A DNA stretch of 36,566 bases from an uncultured Granulosicoccaceae bacterium. GTDB taxonomy: Bacteria > Pseudomonadota > Gammaproteobacteria > Granulosicoccales > Granulosicoccaceae. The position numbers and the translations under genes were made by a program. Below are positions 1 through 10,361 of the stretch, piece by piece. The stretch covers positions 1-36,566 of the forward strand of contig CALGJU010000053.1 of assembly GCA_937928685.1 (NCBI GenBank), in the 5' to 3' direction. The stretch's first letter is position 1, and every line of letters starts with the position of its first letter. Under the pieces are notes generated by a model. It was not told the origin of the DNA. It saw only the letters and a list, made by a program, of their open reading frames with translations, and searched no databases.

Positions 1-15
1 AGCGTTAATTGTCAT
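1..15 (-). CDS. atpF: ATP synthase F0 subunit b, N-terminal five codons only (cut by window edge)
   Basis: Reading the minus strand downstream of atpE, an ATG at position 15 opens a frame coding MTINA before the window ends. A GGAG ribosome-binding site lies about eight bases before it. Subunit b proteins of gammaproteobacteria commonly begin M-x-(I/L)-N-A, and atpF normally follows atpE, so the position and the first residues agree. Subunit b forms the peripheral stalk that joins F0 to F1. Nothing beyond five residues can be seen. Confidence 0.75.
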
Positions 16-54
16 TTGCTTATCTCCGGGTCAATCTGTGGTTAAAGATATTGC

Positions 55-333
<279 letters not shown>

Positions 334-357
334 TTAAACGTGGTTGGTTAGAAGAAA

Positions 358-1221
<864 letters not shown>

Positions 1222-1227
1222 CTAATT

Positions 1228-1629
1228 TCAAATGCTAGAATTTGGTTTTCGGTTCGACAGCAGCGGCGTTAGCCAAACTGACAATTGAACCACTATAAAA
1301 CCGCTGAATAAAGCTCCGTGATTCAGCGTTTTCTGATATTTAAAAAGCACTATAAAAATAAGTGCCATCAAAGCTAACTTGCCTACTTCTCCTGCAAACA
1401 TCGACCGCGCTATTGCGTTTACCGCTCTGGCGCCGCTGTACTGAAAAGTCCGGTAAGCGAAATATACGTTCGGAACAAAACTCGCTAATCCGCCCGCCAA
1501 CGCCGACCATGCAGCGTTCATTCCAAACGGCAGAAACGCGAGAGGAAAAAAAATTGATATCGCCAACTGCGTTAGCAGAAGTCGACGCACAATAATAATG
1601 TGTGGTGATCGCACAGCCATGGAGCGCAT
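1228..1629 (-). CDS. atpI: ATP synthase accessory protein I
   Basis: A small membrane protein of about 133 residues with four hydrophobic segments (roughly 18-37, 42-60, 75-97 and 103-122), placed directly before atpB where atpI belongs. AtpI proteins are thought to assist c-ring assembly or Mg2+ supply. They are poorly conserved, so the call rests mostly on context, size and topology. The frame stays open to a TTG at 1635. I chose the first ATG (1629), with a second ATG at 1620 also possible. No strong ribosome-binding site is visible for any of them. Confidence 0.85.
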   Translation of the reverse strand: MRSMAVRSPHIIIVRRLLLTQLAISIFFPLAFLPFGMNAAWSALAGGLASFVPNVYFAYRTFQYSGARAVNAIARSMFAGEVGKLALMALIFIVLFKYQKTLNHGALFSGFIVVQLSVWLTPLLSNRKPNSSI

Positions 1630-1697
1630 ATCCAATTATTTATAGGCTACAAATGGCATTCCGTCGAGCGCAAAAACAAGACTGTTTGACGCGGCGA

Positions 1698-1727
1698 AGT
1701 ATACGGGCGGAAGTGTCCAAGGGTCAA
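1698..1727 (-). promoter_or_regulatory. sigma70-type promoter of the atp operon
   Basis: On the minus strand a -35 box TTGACC (1722-1727) and a -10 box TATACT (1698-1703) are separated by 18 bases. Both hexamers are five-of-six matches to consensus. They lie about 70 bases upstream of the atpI start, inside the roughly 200-base gap that separates parB from atpI. This suggests that atpIBEF has its own transcription start and does not rely only on read-through from parAB. Confidence 0.6.
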
Positions 1728-1832
1728 GGATCAGAATCAGATTCTCTATACGGTATTAATCAGACCAGACCATAGGCCTCAGTGCATGGTCGACCCCGCA
1801 AACAATGATTCTGGTACTTGTTTACAGGCACC

Positions 1833-2807
1833 TTAGTTGATGTGCGACAAAATGCCGTCGAGTTCATCAAGCGAACTATAGCTTATGGTAATGCTGCCCT
1901 TACCACCGCTTGAATGTTCGATAGTCACACCGGCGCCAAGTTTCTCTGAAAGCTGCAGCTCAAGTGCTTTTATATGTCCGTCCTGGGGCTTCCTGGTGGC
2001 TTTGCCACTTTTCTGTTTTTTCGGCGCCGCGCCGCCTCGAGCCAACGCCTCCGTGGCTCGAACACTCAGCCCTTCTGCATACACCTTCATCGCGATCGCA
2101 TGCTGCTCATCAGCCGCTAGCGTCAAAAGCGCTCTGGCGTGCCCCATTTCTATCTTACCGGTGGCGAGCATATCGGAGACCCGCTCATCAAGATCGAGCA
2201 AACGGATAAGGTTAGATACCGCGGCTCGCGAGCGACCGACAGCCTCCGCGACAGAAAGATCTGTCATGCTGAATTCATTTTTTAAACGATACAGCGCGCG
2301 CGCTTCTTCCAACGGATTGAGGTCTTCACGTTGAATATTTTCGATCAGTGTCACCGCCGCCACAGCGGTATCATCCATTTCTCGAACAATCGCCGGAATC
2401 GTTTTCAAACCCGCAAGCTGCGCTGCACGCCAGCGTCTTTCCCCGGCGATCAACTCAAATCCACCACCACGTCGACGCAGTAGTATGGGTTGAATCAGGC
2501 CCTGTGCGGTGATTGAGTCAGCCAATTCCTGCAGCGCCTCAGGGTCAAAGTGAACGCGCGGCTGGTAGGTGCCCCGGGTGATTGCTTCAACCGGGATATC
2601 GCTTACTGACCCTTCGGCAATTTCCGTCCCGTCTGCTTTAGTAAGATCACTGGGTGCTCTGCGCGCCTGCGGCGCGGCGGTTTTAGCCCTATCCCTTGCA
2701 GGCTCAGCAGCTTCATCGTCACCCGGTCTCACCGGTGCGGCGACATCTATGCCTTGAAGCAATGCTCCGAGACCTCGACCTAAACCGCTTTTTTTTGCTG
2801 TCGACAC
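1833..2807 (-). CDS. parB: Chromosome partitioning protein ParB (Spo0J family CTPase)
   Basis: A 324-residue centromere-binding protein that loads on parS sites and works with ParA. Visible landmarks are the N-terminal GLGRGLGALL box that contacts ParA, a variable acidic/Ala-rich linker (about 20-65), the ParB N domain with TYQPR and the CTP-binding motif GERRWRAAQ, then NIQREDLNPLEEA, a helix-turn-helix (about 180-205, with the SVAEAVGRSRAAVSNLIRLL helices), and a C-terminal dimerisation domain after a Lys-rich linker. The start codon is GTG. It follows parA by 44 bases. No perfect parS was found in the window. Confidence 0.97.
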   Translation of the reverse strand: MSTAKKSGLGRGLGALLQGIDVAAPVRPGDDEAAEPARDRAKTAAPQARRAPSDLTKADGTEIAEGSVSDIPVEAITRGTYQPRVHFDPEALQELADSITAQGLIQPILLRRRGGGFELIAGERRWRAAQLAGLKTIPAIVREMDDTAVAAVTLIENIQREDLNPLEEARALYRLKNEFSMTDLSVAEAVGRSRAAVSNLIRLLDLDERVSDMLATGKIEMGHARALLTLAADEQHAIAMKVYAEGLSVRATEALARGGAAPKKQKSGKATRKPQDGHIKALELQLSEKLGAGVTIEHSSGGKGSITISYSSLDELDGILSHIN

Positions 2808-2851
2808 TTGTCTATCTACCCTGCGCTTAACCGTACAAAATTCAAAAAAAA

Positions 2852-3817
2852 CTACGACACCGTTGGCGCTTCTTGTGATGATGATTCTACCGGCTTGTCA
2901 CCACGACCGACAGTATCTGATGGCAACGGCTCCACAGGTGCTTTGCCATCAGTAGATGCTTCCACGCCGTCAGATTCGCCATCTGGCCGGGGAACCTCAC
3001 CCGGAGGTGATGATTCTGTTTGCGTCTGCGCCGCATTCCTGGCCGATGCTGTTGCCATTTCACGGCGGATAATTTCACCTGCCAGCGCCAGGTAGGCAAT
3101 CGACCCACGGGATGATTTATCGTAATACACAATCGGCTGACCAAAACTCGGCGCTTCCGCAAGTCTGATATTTCGCGGGATAATTGTACGGTAGACGCGT
3201 GACTCAAAATGTTCAATTAACTGGTTTGATACCTCGTGCCCGAGCTTATTTCGACCGTCAAACATGGTGCGCAAAATACCTTCGATAGCCAATCGCGGAT
3301 TCACTGACCCCTGCACCTGTTTAATGGTTTGAAGTAACGACGAAAGCCCTTCAAGTGCGTAGTACTCGCACTGCATCGGAATTAACACCCCGTTGGCGGC
3401 AACAAACGCATTGAGCGTCAGCACATTCAATGCGGGCGGGCAATCGATGTAGATATAGTCGTAATCAGCTTCCACCTGCTTCAGCGCTTCGGCCAATCGA
3501 CGCTCGCGTCCGTCGATGCTCATCAGATGCACTTCGGCTGCGGTTAGGTCAGCGTTGCTCGGCATGACATCAAATTTGACGTGCTCCGGGCTAACAATGG
3601 CCTCTTTCGTCTGGCAGCTAGAAAGCAACACATCACAGGTGGTTAATTCGTGCGCGTTTTTGTCTACACCGGCACCGGTGGTGGCGTTGCCCTGCGGATC
3701 GAGATCGATAAGCAGCACCCGCCGTTGCGTCTCGCCCAACGCCGCACACAGATTGATCGCTGTGGTGGTTTTCCCCACACCGCCCTTCTGGTTCGCTATT
3801 GCAATGATCTTGGCCAT
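2852..3817 (-). CDS. parA: Chromosome partitioning ATPase ParA (Soj)
   Basis: A deviant Walker-A ATPase of about 321 residues that moves ParB-parS complexes over the nucleoid. The motif KGGVGKTTTAINL lies about ten residues from the start. Walker A' (LLIDLDPQGNAT) and the Walker B-like DYIYIDCPPAL follow. The ATG at 3817 is preferred over the longer open frame because GGGAG sits just upstream and the protein then begins MAKIIAIANQKGG like its relatives. The family is usually 255-265 residues. Here about 60 extra residues rich in Ser, Pro, Glu and Gly follow the core and look disordered. Confidence 0.97.
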   Translation of the reverse strand: MAKIIAIANQKGGVGKTTTAINLCAALGETQRRVLLIDLDPQGNATTGAGVDKNAHELTTCDVLLSSCQTKEAIVSPEHVKFDVMPSNADLTAAEVHLMSIDGRERRLAEALKQVEADYDYIYIDCPPALNVLTLNAFVAANGVLIPMQCEYYALEGLSSLLQTIKQVQGSVNPRLAIEGILRTMFDGRNKLGHEVSNQLIEHFESRVYRTIIPRNIRLAEAPSFGQPIVYYDKSSRGSIAYLALAGEIIRREMATASARNAAQTQTESSPPGEVPRPDGESDGVEASTDGKAPVEPLPSDTVGRGDKPVESSSQEAPTVS

Positions 3818-3886
3818 GGAGCTCCCGAGTTCTGCGATCCACATTACCTGACGCTTACTTCAGCAAAAACTTACTGTTAAGACGCC

Positions 3887-4555
3887 TTAGGTAAAGTCGC
3901 GCTCTAATATTACTATGTTGCGCTCAGCGGTTTCATCGGGAATCGTTAATTTGGCCGTTTTTACCAACGAAAAGCCGGCTATTTTTTCAATCTGTTCACT
4001 GGCTGGCAGTTGCCCAACCATCGCAAGCAGCTTACCGCCCGCTGGCAGCAGATGACCGGTCAGCAATGCGAGTTTGTCAATAGACGCAAAGGCCCGCGCC
4101 ACCACCAGCTCACTCTGCAAGCTGACTTGCTCCACCCTTTGATGTACCGCAGTGATATTGGCGTGCCGTAACTCGGCGGCGACCTGCTGCATAAAGCGGG
4201 TTTTTTTGGCCACACTGTCAATAAGGGTTACATTCACGTGAGGTTTAGCGATCGCCAGCGGTATACCCGGCAAGCCGGCACCGGCACCGACATCAATCAG
4301 CGTATCCGCATCAATATATTCAATAATAGACAGGGAATCCAACAAGTGCCTGCGGACCATTTGCAGCGGATCACGGACCGCAGTCAAATTCACTACTTTG
4401 TTCCATTTGACCAGCAACTGCACGTAGCCCAGCAAAGACGCAATTTGCGGATCGCTGAGCTCAATTTGCATACGCTGCAACCCGTCTAGCAGTGCCAGAC
4501 GTGGAGTGGTTGTACCGTAGGGGTTTGAATCAGGCAATTTTTCCAACACGCTCAA
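3887..4555 (-). CDS. rsmG: 16S rRNA (guanine527-N7)-methyltransferase RsmG (GidB)
   Basis: A Rossmann-fold methyltransferase of up to 222 residues that modifies G527 in the 530 loop of 16S rRNA; loss is known to give low-level streptomycin resistance. The SAM-binding motif [14 protein letters not shown] and the following acidic strand end (VTLIDS) are clear, as is [16 protein letters not shown] upstream. The frame overlaps the 3' end of mnmG by 26 bases if the TTG at 4555 is used. GTG at 4549 and TTG at 4546 or 4537 are alternatives, so the exact N terminus is open. The order mnmG-rsmG-parA-parB is conserved in gammaproteobacteria. Confidence 0.96.
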   Translation of the reverse strand: MSVLEKLPDSNPYGTTTPRLALLDGLQRMQIELSDPQIASLLGYVQLLVKWNKVVNLTAVRDPLQMVRRHLLDSLSIIEYIDADTLIDVGAGAGLPGIPLAIAKPHVNVTLIDSVAKKTRFMQQVAAELRHANITAVHQRVEQVSLQSELVVARAFASIDKLALLTGHLLPAGGKLLAMVGQLPASEQIEKIAGFSLVKTAKLTIPDETAERNIVILERDFT

Positions 4556-6428
4556 GCAAGTGCTGCTTTTTCAAACTCACCAGCAACAAGGAAATGGCCG
4601 CCGGAGTCACCCCGGGAATACGCGAAGCTTGCCCCACTGTGTCTGGTCGCTGCTCAGAAAGCTTTTGCTGCACTTCCGAAGACAGGCCGGACACTTCGGC
4701 ATAATCAAATGATGCAGGCAGCGCGGTTTGGGCAAAGCGCGACTGTTTAGTGATCTCATCCTGCTGGCGATCGATATAACCTTGATAGCGAATTTGAGTT
4801 TCCAACTGCTGCAGCACCACTGGATCGCTGACAGGAAAGCGCTCCGGAAACAGCTTTTGCAAGCCACCGCAATTGACTTCCGGGCGACGCAATAAATCTA
4901 ATGCCGACTGGTCTTTTTGCACCTTCACATCAAACGCTGTTTCAATCTGGCGTGCATCATCCGAGCTTGCATGCACAAACCACTGACCGACAGCATCACG
5001 ACTTTGTTCTACCGCCTCGCGCTTGGTATTAAACCGCTGCCAACGATCATCACAGACCAAACCAAGTTCACGACCCTTCTCTGTGAGTCTCAGATCAGCA
5101 TTGTCTTCACGTAACAGCAAACGGTATTCCGCCCGACTGGTAAACATTCGATAGGGCTCAAGTGTGCCTCGCGTAATGAGATCATCAACCATTACACCGA
5201 TATAAGCCTCATCACGACGCGGACACCAGGTGTCTTTCCCCGCCACTGCCCGCGCAGCATTGACCCCTGCTATCAAACCCTGAGCTGCCGCTTCTTCATA
5301 CCCTGTAGTGCCGTTAATTTGCCCGGCAAAATATAGACCCTGGATAAATTTAGTTTCGAGCGATGCATGTAAGTCACGCGGGTCAAAAAAATCGTACTCA
5401 ATCGCATACCCGGCACGTGTGATATGTGCGTTTTCAAAACCCTTAATACTGTGCACGTAATCAAGCTGTACTTCAAAAGGCAAACTGGTAGATATACCAT
5501 TCGGGTACACCTCATGGGTATTTAAGCCTTCCGGTTCTATAAAGATCTGGTGCGATAATTTATCTGCAAATCGCACGACTTTATCTTCTATCGACGGACA
5601 GTAGCGCGGACCGACCCCTTCAATATTCCCTGAATACATCGCCGACCGGTCAAGGTTCGAACGAATAATTTCATGCGTCGCTTCATTGGTGTGGGTAATG
5701 TGACAGTGCACTTGTTGTGGATGATCTTCTTCACTACCCAGATAAGAAAACACCGGCCGTGGTGTATCACCGGGCTGGGCTTCAAGCTGAGAGTAATCTA
5801 TCGAGCGGCCATCAATTCTTGGTGGCGTTCCGGTTTTTAGACGCGCCACTCTAAAGGGCAAGTCACGCAAACGAAGCGCCAGCGCGTTAGAAGGCATATC
5901 ACCGGCTCTACCACCTGCCTCTTGAACGTCGCCAATGTGAATTTTGCCACCCAGAAAAGTGCCGACAGTAAGCACCACCCGCTGAGCCTCAAATCGCAAA
6001 CCTGTTTGCGTCACTACCCCCACACATCGATCAGCATCGACGATCAAATCATCTACAGATTGCTGAAAAATATGCAGATTGGACTGATTCTCAACCACAC
6101 TTCTGACAAACGCCTTGTATAAAGCACGATCGGACTGCGCACGGGTGGCCTGCACAGCCGGTCCCTTGCGCGCATTCAACGTGCGAATATGAATTCCTGC
6201 GTGATCCGCTGCCTGCGCCATCACACCGCCCAGCGCATCAATCTCTTTAACCAGATGACCCTTGCCAATCCCGCCAATGGCAGGGTTACAGCTCATCTGG
6301 CCAATCGTTTCGATATTGTGCGTTAGCAATAAGGTTCGCGCACCAGCACGGCTGGCAGCCAATGCAGCCTCCGTCCCGGCATGTCCACCGCCAACCACGA
6401 TGACATCGAAATTAAATTGATTATTCAT
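4530..6428 (-). CDS. mnmG: tRNA uridine-5-carboxymethylaminomethyl(34) synthesis enzyme MnmG (GidA)
   Basis: A 632-residue FAD-dependent enzyme that, with MnmE, installs the cmnm5 group on wobble uridine 34 of certain tRNAs. The FAD-binding motif [19 protein letters not shown] is at about residues 11-29. The MnmG signature [17 protein letters not shown] is near 50-70, and a second conserved segment [16 protein letters not shown] is near 370-385. Length is that of the family (about 630). MnmE (trmE), often the neighbour upstream in Pseudomonas, is not adjacent; a 423-base gap lies upstream instead. Confidence 0.98.
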   Translation of the reverse strand: MNNQFNFDVIVVGGGHAGTEAALAASRAGARTLLLTHNIETIGQMSCNPAIGGIGKGHLVKEIDALGGVMAQAADHAGIHIRTLNARKGPAVQATRAQSDRALYKAFVRSVVENQSNLHIFQQSVDDLIVDADRCVGVVTQTGLRFEAQRVVLTVGTFLGGKIHIGDVQEAGGRAGDMPSNALALRLRDLPFRVARLKTGTPPRIDGRSIDYSQLEAQPGDTPRPVFSYLGSEEDHPQQVHCHITHTNEATHEIIRSNLDRSAMYSGNIEGVGPRYCPSIEDKVVRFADKLSHQIFIEPEGLNTHEVYPNGISTSLPFEVQLDYVHSIKGFENAHITRAGYAIEYDFFDPRDLHASLETKFIQGLYFAGQINGTTGYEEAAAQGLIAGVNAARAVAGKDTWCPRRDEAYIGVMVDDLITRGTLEPYRMFTSRAEYRLLLREDNADLRLTEKGRELGLVCDDRWQRFNTKREAVEQSRDAVGQWFVHASSDDARQIETAFDVKVQKDQSALDLLRRPEVNCGGLQKLFPERFPVSDPVVLQQLETQIRYQGYIDRQQDEITKQSRFAQTALPASFDYAEVSGLSSEVQQKLSEQRPDTVGQASRIPGVTPAAISLLLVSLKKQHLLERVGKIA

Positions 6429-6500
6429 GATAAGGATTAAGCCGAAAATCTATTACATTGCAGTTGCTATCGCTTAGAAGGACTGATTTCTAGCTTAGCA

Positions 6501-6527
6501 ATTATAGTTACAAGTTGCGTACGACAA
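6501..6527 (-). promoter_or_regulatory. Possible promoter of mnmG
   Basis: On the minus strand a perfect -10 hexamer TATAAT (6501-6506) lies about 70 bases upstream of mnmG. A TTGTCG (6522-6527) is the only -35-like sequence near it, at a short spacing of 15 bases. The -10 box is convincing and the -35 is weak. Confidence 0.35.
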
Positions 6528-6560
6528 CGTGCATCGATTACCACTAAAGACAAACAACCA

Positions 6561-6655
6561 CTATAAACTTCGCCAGCCAGCCTACACCACCTGCTGGCAC
6601 TTATAGCTTGCGCAGGGCACTGAGCAGGGCTGGCAAAGGCAACCTTGCCGCCAGC
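6561..6655. other. Structured non-coding segment with two inverted repeats upstream of mnmG
   Basis: Within the gene-free stretch 6429-6851, two potential hairpins stand next to each other. The first pairs CTATAA...CCAGC (6561-6577) with GCTGG...TTATAG (6593-6606). The second pairs GCTGGC with GCCAGC around an inner GGCAA/TTGCC stem (about 6629-6655). The shared GCTGGC/GCCAGC words make it possible that the two halves also pair with each other. No open frame covers it. It may be an extragenic palindrome, a processed leader structure or a small RNA; I do not recognise a family. No DnaA box (TTATNCACA) was seen in this gap. Confidence 0.4.
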
Positions 6656-6763
6656 GGGTATAGTACACCCAACTCACAGCACAACTTGCACTAAGCCTTC
6701 ATCTGCCTGAAATTACCTCTTTCGGTATTAAAGCTTACAACCACTTTTAGCTTTTGCCGAGCA

Positions 6764-6800
6764 ACAAAAAAGGGGCGCTAACAGCGCCCCTTTTATTTTT
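6764..6800. terminator. Strong bidirectional rho-independent terminator
   Basis: A perfect 10-base-pair stem AAGGGGCGCT / AGCGCCCCTT (6770-6779 with 6783-6792) with a three-base loop. It is preceded by an A run and followed by TTTTATTTTT. On the minus strand it closes the transcript of the small membrane protein at 6852-7118. In the other direction it would also stop plus-strand transcripts. Confidence 0.9.
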
Positions 6801-6851
6801 ACAGCAAATAACTTTTACTTATTAAACTGAGATGTGACCATCACTCAGGCT

Positions 6852-7118
6852 TCAGGTCCGGCCTTTCTGAATCAACCCCAGAACAAATAACAACACACAC
6901 GCGCCAATCACCGCCGTCACTATTGACGCAATCGAAAGACCACCAGTGGCCGATGAAATGCCGAGCGTACTGGCAAGCCAACCACCCAGAAATGCCCCGA
7001 CAATACCAACTATTATGTTGGCGACCACATTTCCGCTACCTGTCTTCATGATCATGCCTGCCAACCAACCGGCAACTGCACCAAGTACCAACCAAATAAT
7101 AATCCCTACCGGATCCAT
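6852..7118 (-). CDS. GlsB/YeaQ/YmgE family small membrane stress protein
   Basis: An 88-residue, very hydrophobic protein with three Gly-rich membrane helices. The family pattern is visible: an opening I-I-W-L-V-L-G-A-x-A-G-W-L-A-G segment, then GNVVANIIVGIVGAFLGGWL and a last helix ending in a short basic tail. Members (often called transglycosylase-associated proteins) are small inner-membrane proteins frequently induced by general stress; their biochemical role is not established. An AAGGGG ribosome-binding site lies before the ATG. The gene is monocistronic, with a terminator just behind it and 120-plus non-coding bases on each side. Confidence 0.88.
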   Translation of the reverse strand: MDPVGIIIWLVLGAVAGWLAGMIMKTGSGNVVANIIVGIVGAFLGGWLASTLGISSATGGLSIASIVTAVIGACVLLFVLGLIQKGRT

Positions 7119-7376
7119 AATATTCCCCTTTGATAATTAGTTTACTTAACCATTTGCAGTGCTAAATAGAACCGTTTCAGCACCGACAATAGTACGTCAA
7201 TTTTGGCTATATCTATGATTTAGTTGCAGTTATTTACGAAACCAGCGATCGACATAGAACGGAGTGATTAGATTACCTGTACTTTAGATCACACCGTAGT
7301 TTCACGGGGCGCTACCTTTTATCTGTTCGACAAAAGTGATTCCTGAATGAGCAAGCTCAGACACCACAACAGAGAA

Positions 7377-8270
<894 letters not shown>

Positions 8271-8290
8271 CTATCACTTAGGGGTGGGTT

Positions 8291-9667
8291 CTAAAATGGC
8301 AATTCAAGTTTCGGATCAACACTTAGCATCGCCGTGCGAAAGTCAGACTGAATCTGATCCAGTGCCGATTGTGAATCAGCTTCGAAGCGAATTACAAGAG
8401 ATGGTGTCGTGTTGGAAGCCCGGACCAGACCCCAACCGCTTTCAAAATCTGCACGCAAACCATCAATGGTGGTCAGCTTGGCATCGCCAAAGTCCGCCCC
8501 TTCAACAAAAGCCTGCATGAATTTGTGATGCTCACCTTCGGCAAATTTTATTCCCAGCTCCGGTGTATTCACGCTGTCTGGAATTTCACCAAATATTTCA
8601 CTCACAGAGCGATCATCACGGGACACTATTTCAAGTAATCTGGCAGCTGAATAGAGAGCGTCATCAAAGCCATACCAGCGCTCTTTGAAAAAGATATGGC
8701 CACTCATTTCACCACCCAGCGCAGCGCCGGTTTCCTTGATTCTCGCTTTAACAAATGAGTGTCCTGTCTTCCACATCTCAGGCTCGCCACCTGCCTCTGT
8801 AATCGCAGCTGGCAACAATCTGGAACACTTAACGTCATAGATAATCTTAGCTCCCGGGTTACGATCAAGAATGTCTCGCGAATAGAGAATCATCTGGCGA
8901 TCAGGCCATATGATCTGACCTTTGTCGTCTATTACACCAACGCGATCACCGTCACCATCGAATGCCAGTCCTATTTCGAGCTTTTCTTTTTCAACCAATG
9001 CAGTGATATCTTGCAGGTTTTCAACTTTCGCAGGATCAGGATGATGATTAGGGAAGTTGCCATCTACGTCAGAAAAAAGATCGTGAACTTCACAGCCAAG
9101 CTTCTTAAACAATTCAACTGCACAAACACCGGCAACACCGTTACCGCAATCAGTGGCAATACGCATGGGTCGTGAAATTTTTATATCACCGATGATGCGT
9201 TCAAGATAATCATCCAATACATCCGCTTCGGAGTACTTGCCCTCGCCACTGGTAAGATCATCGTTGACCAACCTTTGATAGAGTTGTTGGATACCATCGC
9301 CAAATAGCGTGTCACCACCAATCATCATTTTCAGCCCGTTATACTCAGGCGGATTGTGACTGCCAGTCACCATGATGCCGGTACCGGTGTCGAGATGATA
9401 AGTAGAAAAATATAATACTGGTGTGGGTACCATACCGATATTAATCACATCGCACCCGGTACTTTGTATTCCTCGTGCCAACGCGGCAATAAGATCAGGC
9501 CCTGAGAGCCTTCCATCACGGGCCAGATTGACCACCTGCTGACCGCGAGCCAATGCCTCTGAGCCAAAGGCACGACCGATCTGCTCGCACGCGTCTGGTG
9601 TCAATGCGTCAGCCACAACACCACGGATGTCATAAGCACGAAAAATGGAGGCATCGATATTCATCAT
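8291..9667 (-). CDS. algC: Phosphomannomutase/phosphoglucomutase
   Basis: A 458-residue alpha-D-phosphohexomutase interconverting the 1- and 6-phosphates of glucose or mannose for surface polysaccharide and nucleotide-sugar supply. All four domain signatures are present: FRAYDIRGVV at the N terminus, the phosphoserine loop TGSHNPPEYNG, the Mg2+ loop DGDGDRVGV, and the sugar-specificity loop GEMSGHIFF, with the C-terminal phosphate-binding RASNTTPSLVIRFE. The dual Man/Glc specificity is inferred from similarity to AlgC of Pseudomonas and the matching neighbourhood coaBC-dut-algC-argB. Two adjacent ATGs (9667 and 9664) are possible starts. Confidence 0.95.
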   Translation of the reverse strand: MMNIDASIFRAYDIRGVVADALTPDACEQIGRAFGSEALARGQQVVNLARDGRLSGPDLIAALARGIQSTGCDVINIGMVPTPVLYFSTYHLDTGTGIMVTGSHNPPEYNGLKMMIGGDTLFGDGIQQLYQRLVNDDLTSGEGKYSEADVLDDYLERIIGDIKISRPMRIATDCGNGVAGVCAVELFKKLGCEVHDLFSDVDGNFPNHHPDPAKVENLQDITALVEKEKLEIGLAFDGDGDRVGVIDDKGQIIWPDRQMILYSRDILDRNPGAKIIYDVKCSRLLPAAITEAGGEPEMWKTGHSFVKARIKETGAALGGEMSGHIFFKERWYGFDDALYSAARLLEIVSRDDRSVSEIFGEIPDSVNTPELGIKFAEGEHHKFMQAFVEGADFGDAKLTTIDGLRADFESGWGLVRASNTTPSLVIRFEADSQSALDQIQSDFRTAMLSVDPKLELPF

Positions 9668-9835
9668 ACAATCTCAAATAGTGGGAATAGATTTCGGTAT
9701 TCAGCGATTCCGCCGCCAATTCCGCAGTGAATGTAAAAACCAGCAGACTTAAATGCAGGAAACCCGCCAGTCAGCACCCGAACGTAGAAAGCACAAACCT
9801 ACCCCTCTGCCTCGGGCAAAGCAGAAAAACCACAA

Positions 9836-10342
9836 TTAACTGCGGCCGGACGATCCGAACCCACCGCTACCACGGTCAGTGCGGCTAAATTCATCGACCA
9901 CTTCGAACGTCGCCTGTATCACTGGCACAATCACCATCTGGGCCAGGCGGTCACCGGCTTCAATCTCATAATCTGTTGACGATCGATTCCAGCACGAGAC
10001 GTACAACTGACCCTGATAGTCGGAGTCGATCAGACCGACCAGATTGCCAAGCACAATGCCGTATTTATGACCGAGCCCAGATCGCGGAAGCAATAGACCT
10101 GCTAAGCCGGGATCAGCAATATAGACCGCTAAGCCGGTGGCAATCAGCTCCACTGCACCCGCCTTAAGCAGCAGCTTCGACTCAACACATGCGCGCAAAT
10201 CGAGCCCAGCAGAACCGTCTGTAGCATAACCCGGCAGTGGAAATTCGGTGCCAATACGCGCATCAAGAATCTTTACCTGCACACTCTGGTTGTTACCGGT
10301 CACTGAGCTTTGTACCTTTCGAGTTATGCTTGATATGGTCAA
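9836..10342 (-). CDS. dut: Deoxyuridine 5'-triphosphate nucleotidohydrolase (dUTPase)
   Basis: Trimeric dUTPase that hydrolyses dUTP to dUMP and pyrophosphate, keeping uracil out of DNA. The five family motifs are visible: [44 protein letters not shown] and the C-terminal flexible arm [10 protein letters not shown]. The open frame gives 168 residues from a TTG. The family usually starts shortly before VQVKILD, so GTG codons at 10303 or 10282 may be the real start; none has a clear ribosome-binding site. It lies 19 bases behind coaBC and is probably co-transcribed. Confidence 0.96.
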   Translation of the reverse strand: MTISSITRKVQSSVTGNNQSVQVKILDARIGTEFPLPGYATDGSAGLDLRACVESKLLLKAGAVELIATGLAVYIADPGLAGLLLPRSGLGHKYGIVLGNLVGLIDSDYQGQLYVSCWNRSSTDYEIEAGDRLAQMVIVPVIQATFEVVDEFSRTDRGSGGFGSSGRS

Positions 10343-10361
10343 CGATCATGTTCAAAACCCG

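Noticed and set aside
4917-5114. Small plus-strand frames inside mnmG and other core genes
   Set aside because: They lie wholly antisense to strongly supported genes, lack ribosome-binding sites and show no family features.
6429-6851. Replication origin next to mnmG
   Set aside because: No DnaA box matching TTATNCACA in either direction, no AT-rich unwinding region with repeated 13-mers, and no dnaA, mioC or rpmH nearby.
9668-9835. Sigma54-type promoter upstream of algC
   Set aside because: TGGCGGCGGAATCGC on the minus strand vaguely recalls GG-N10-GC, but the conserved TGGCAC and TTGCA words are not there.
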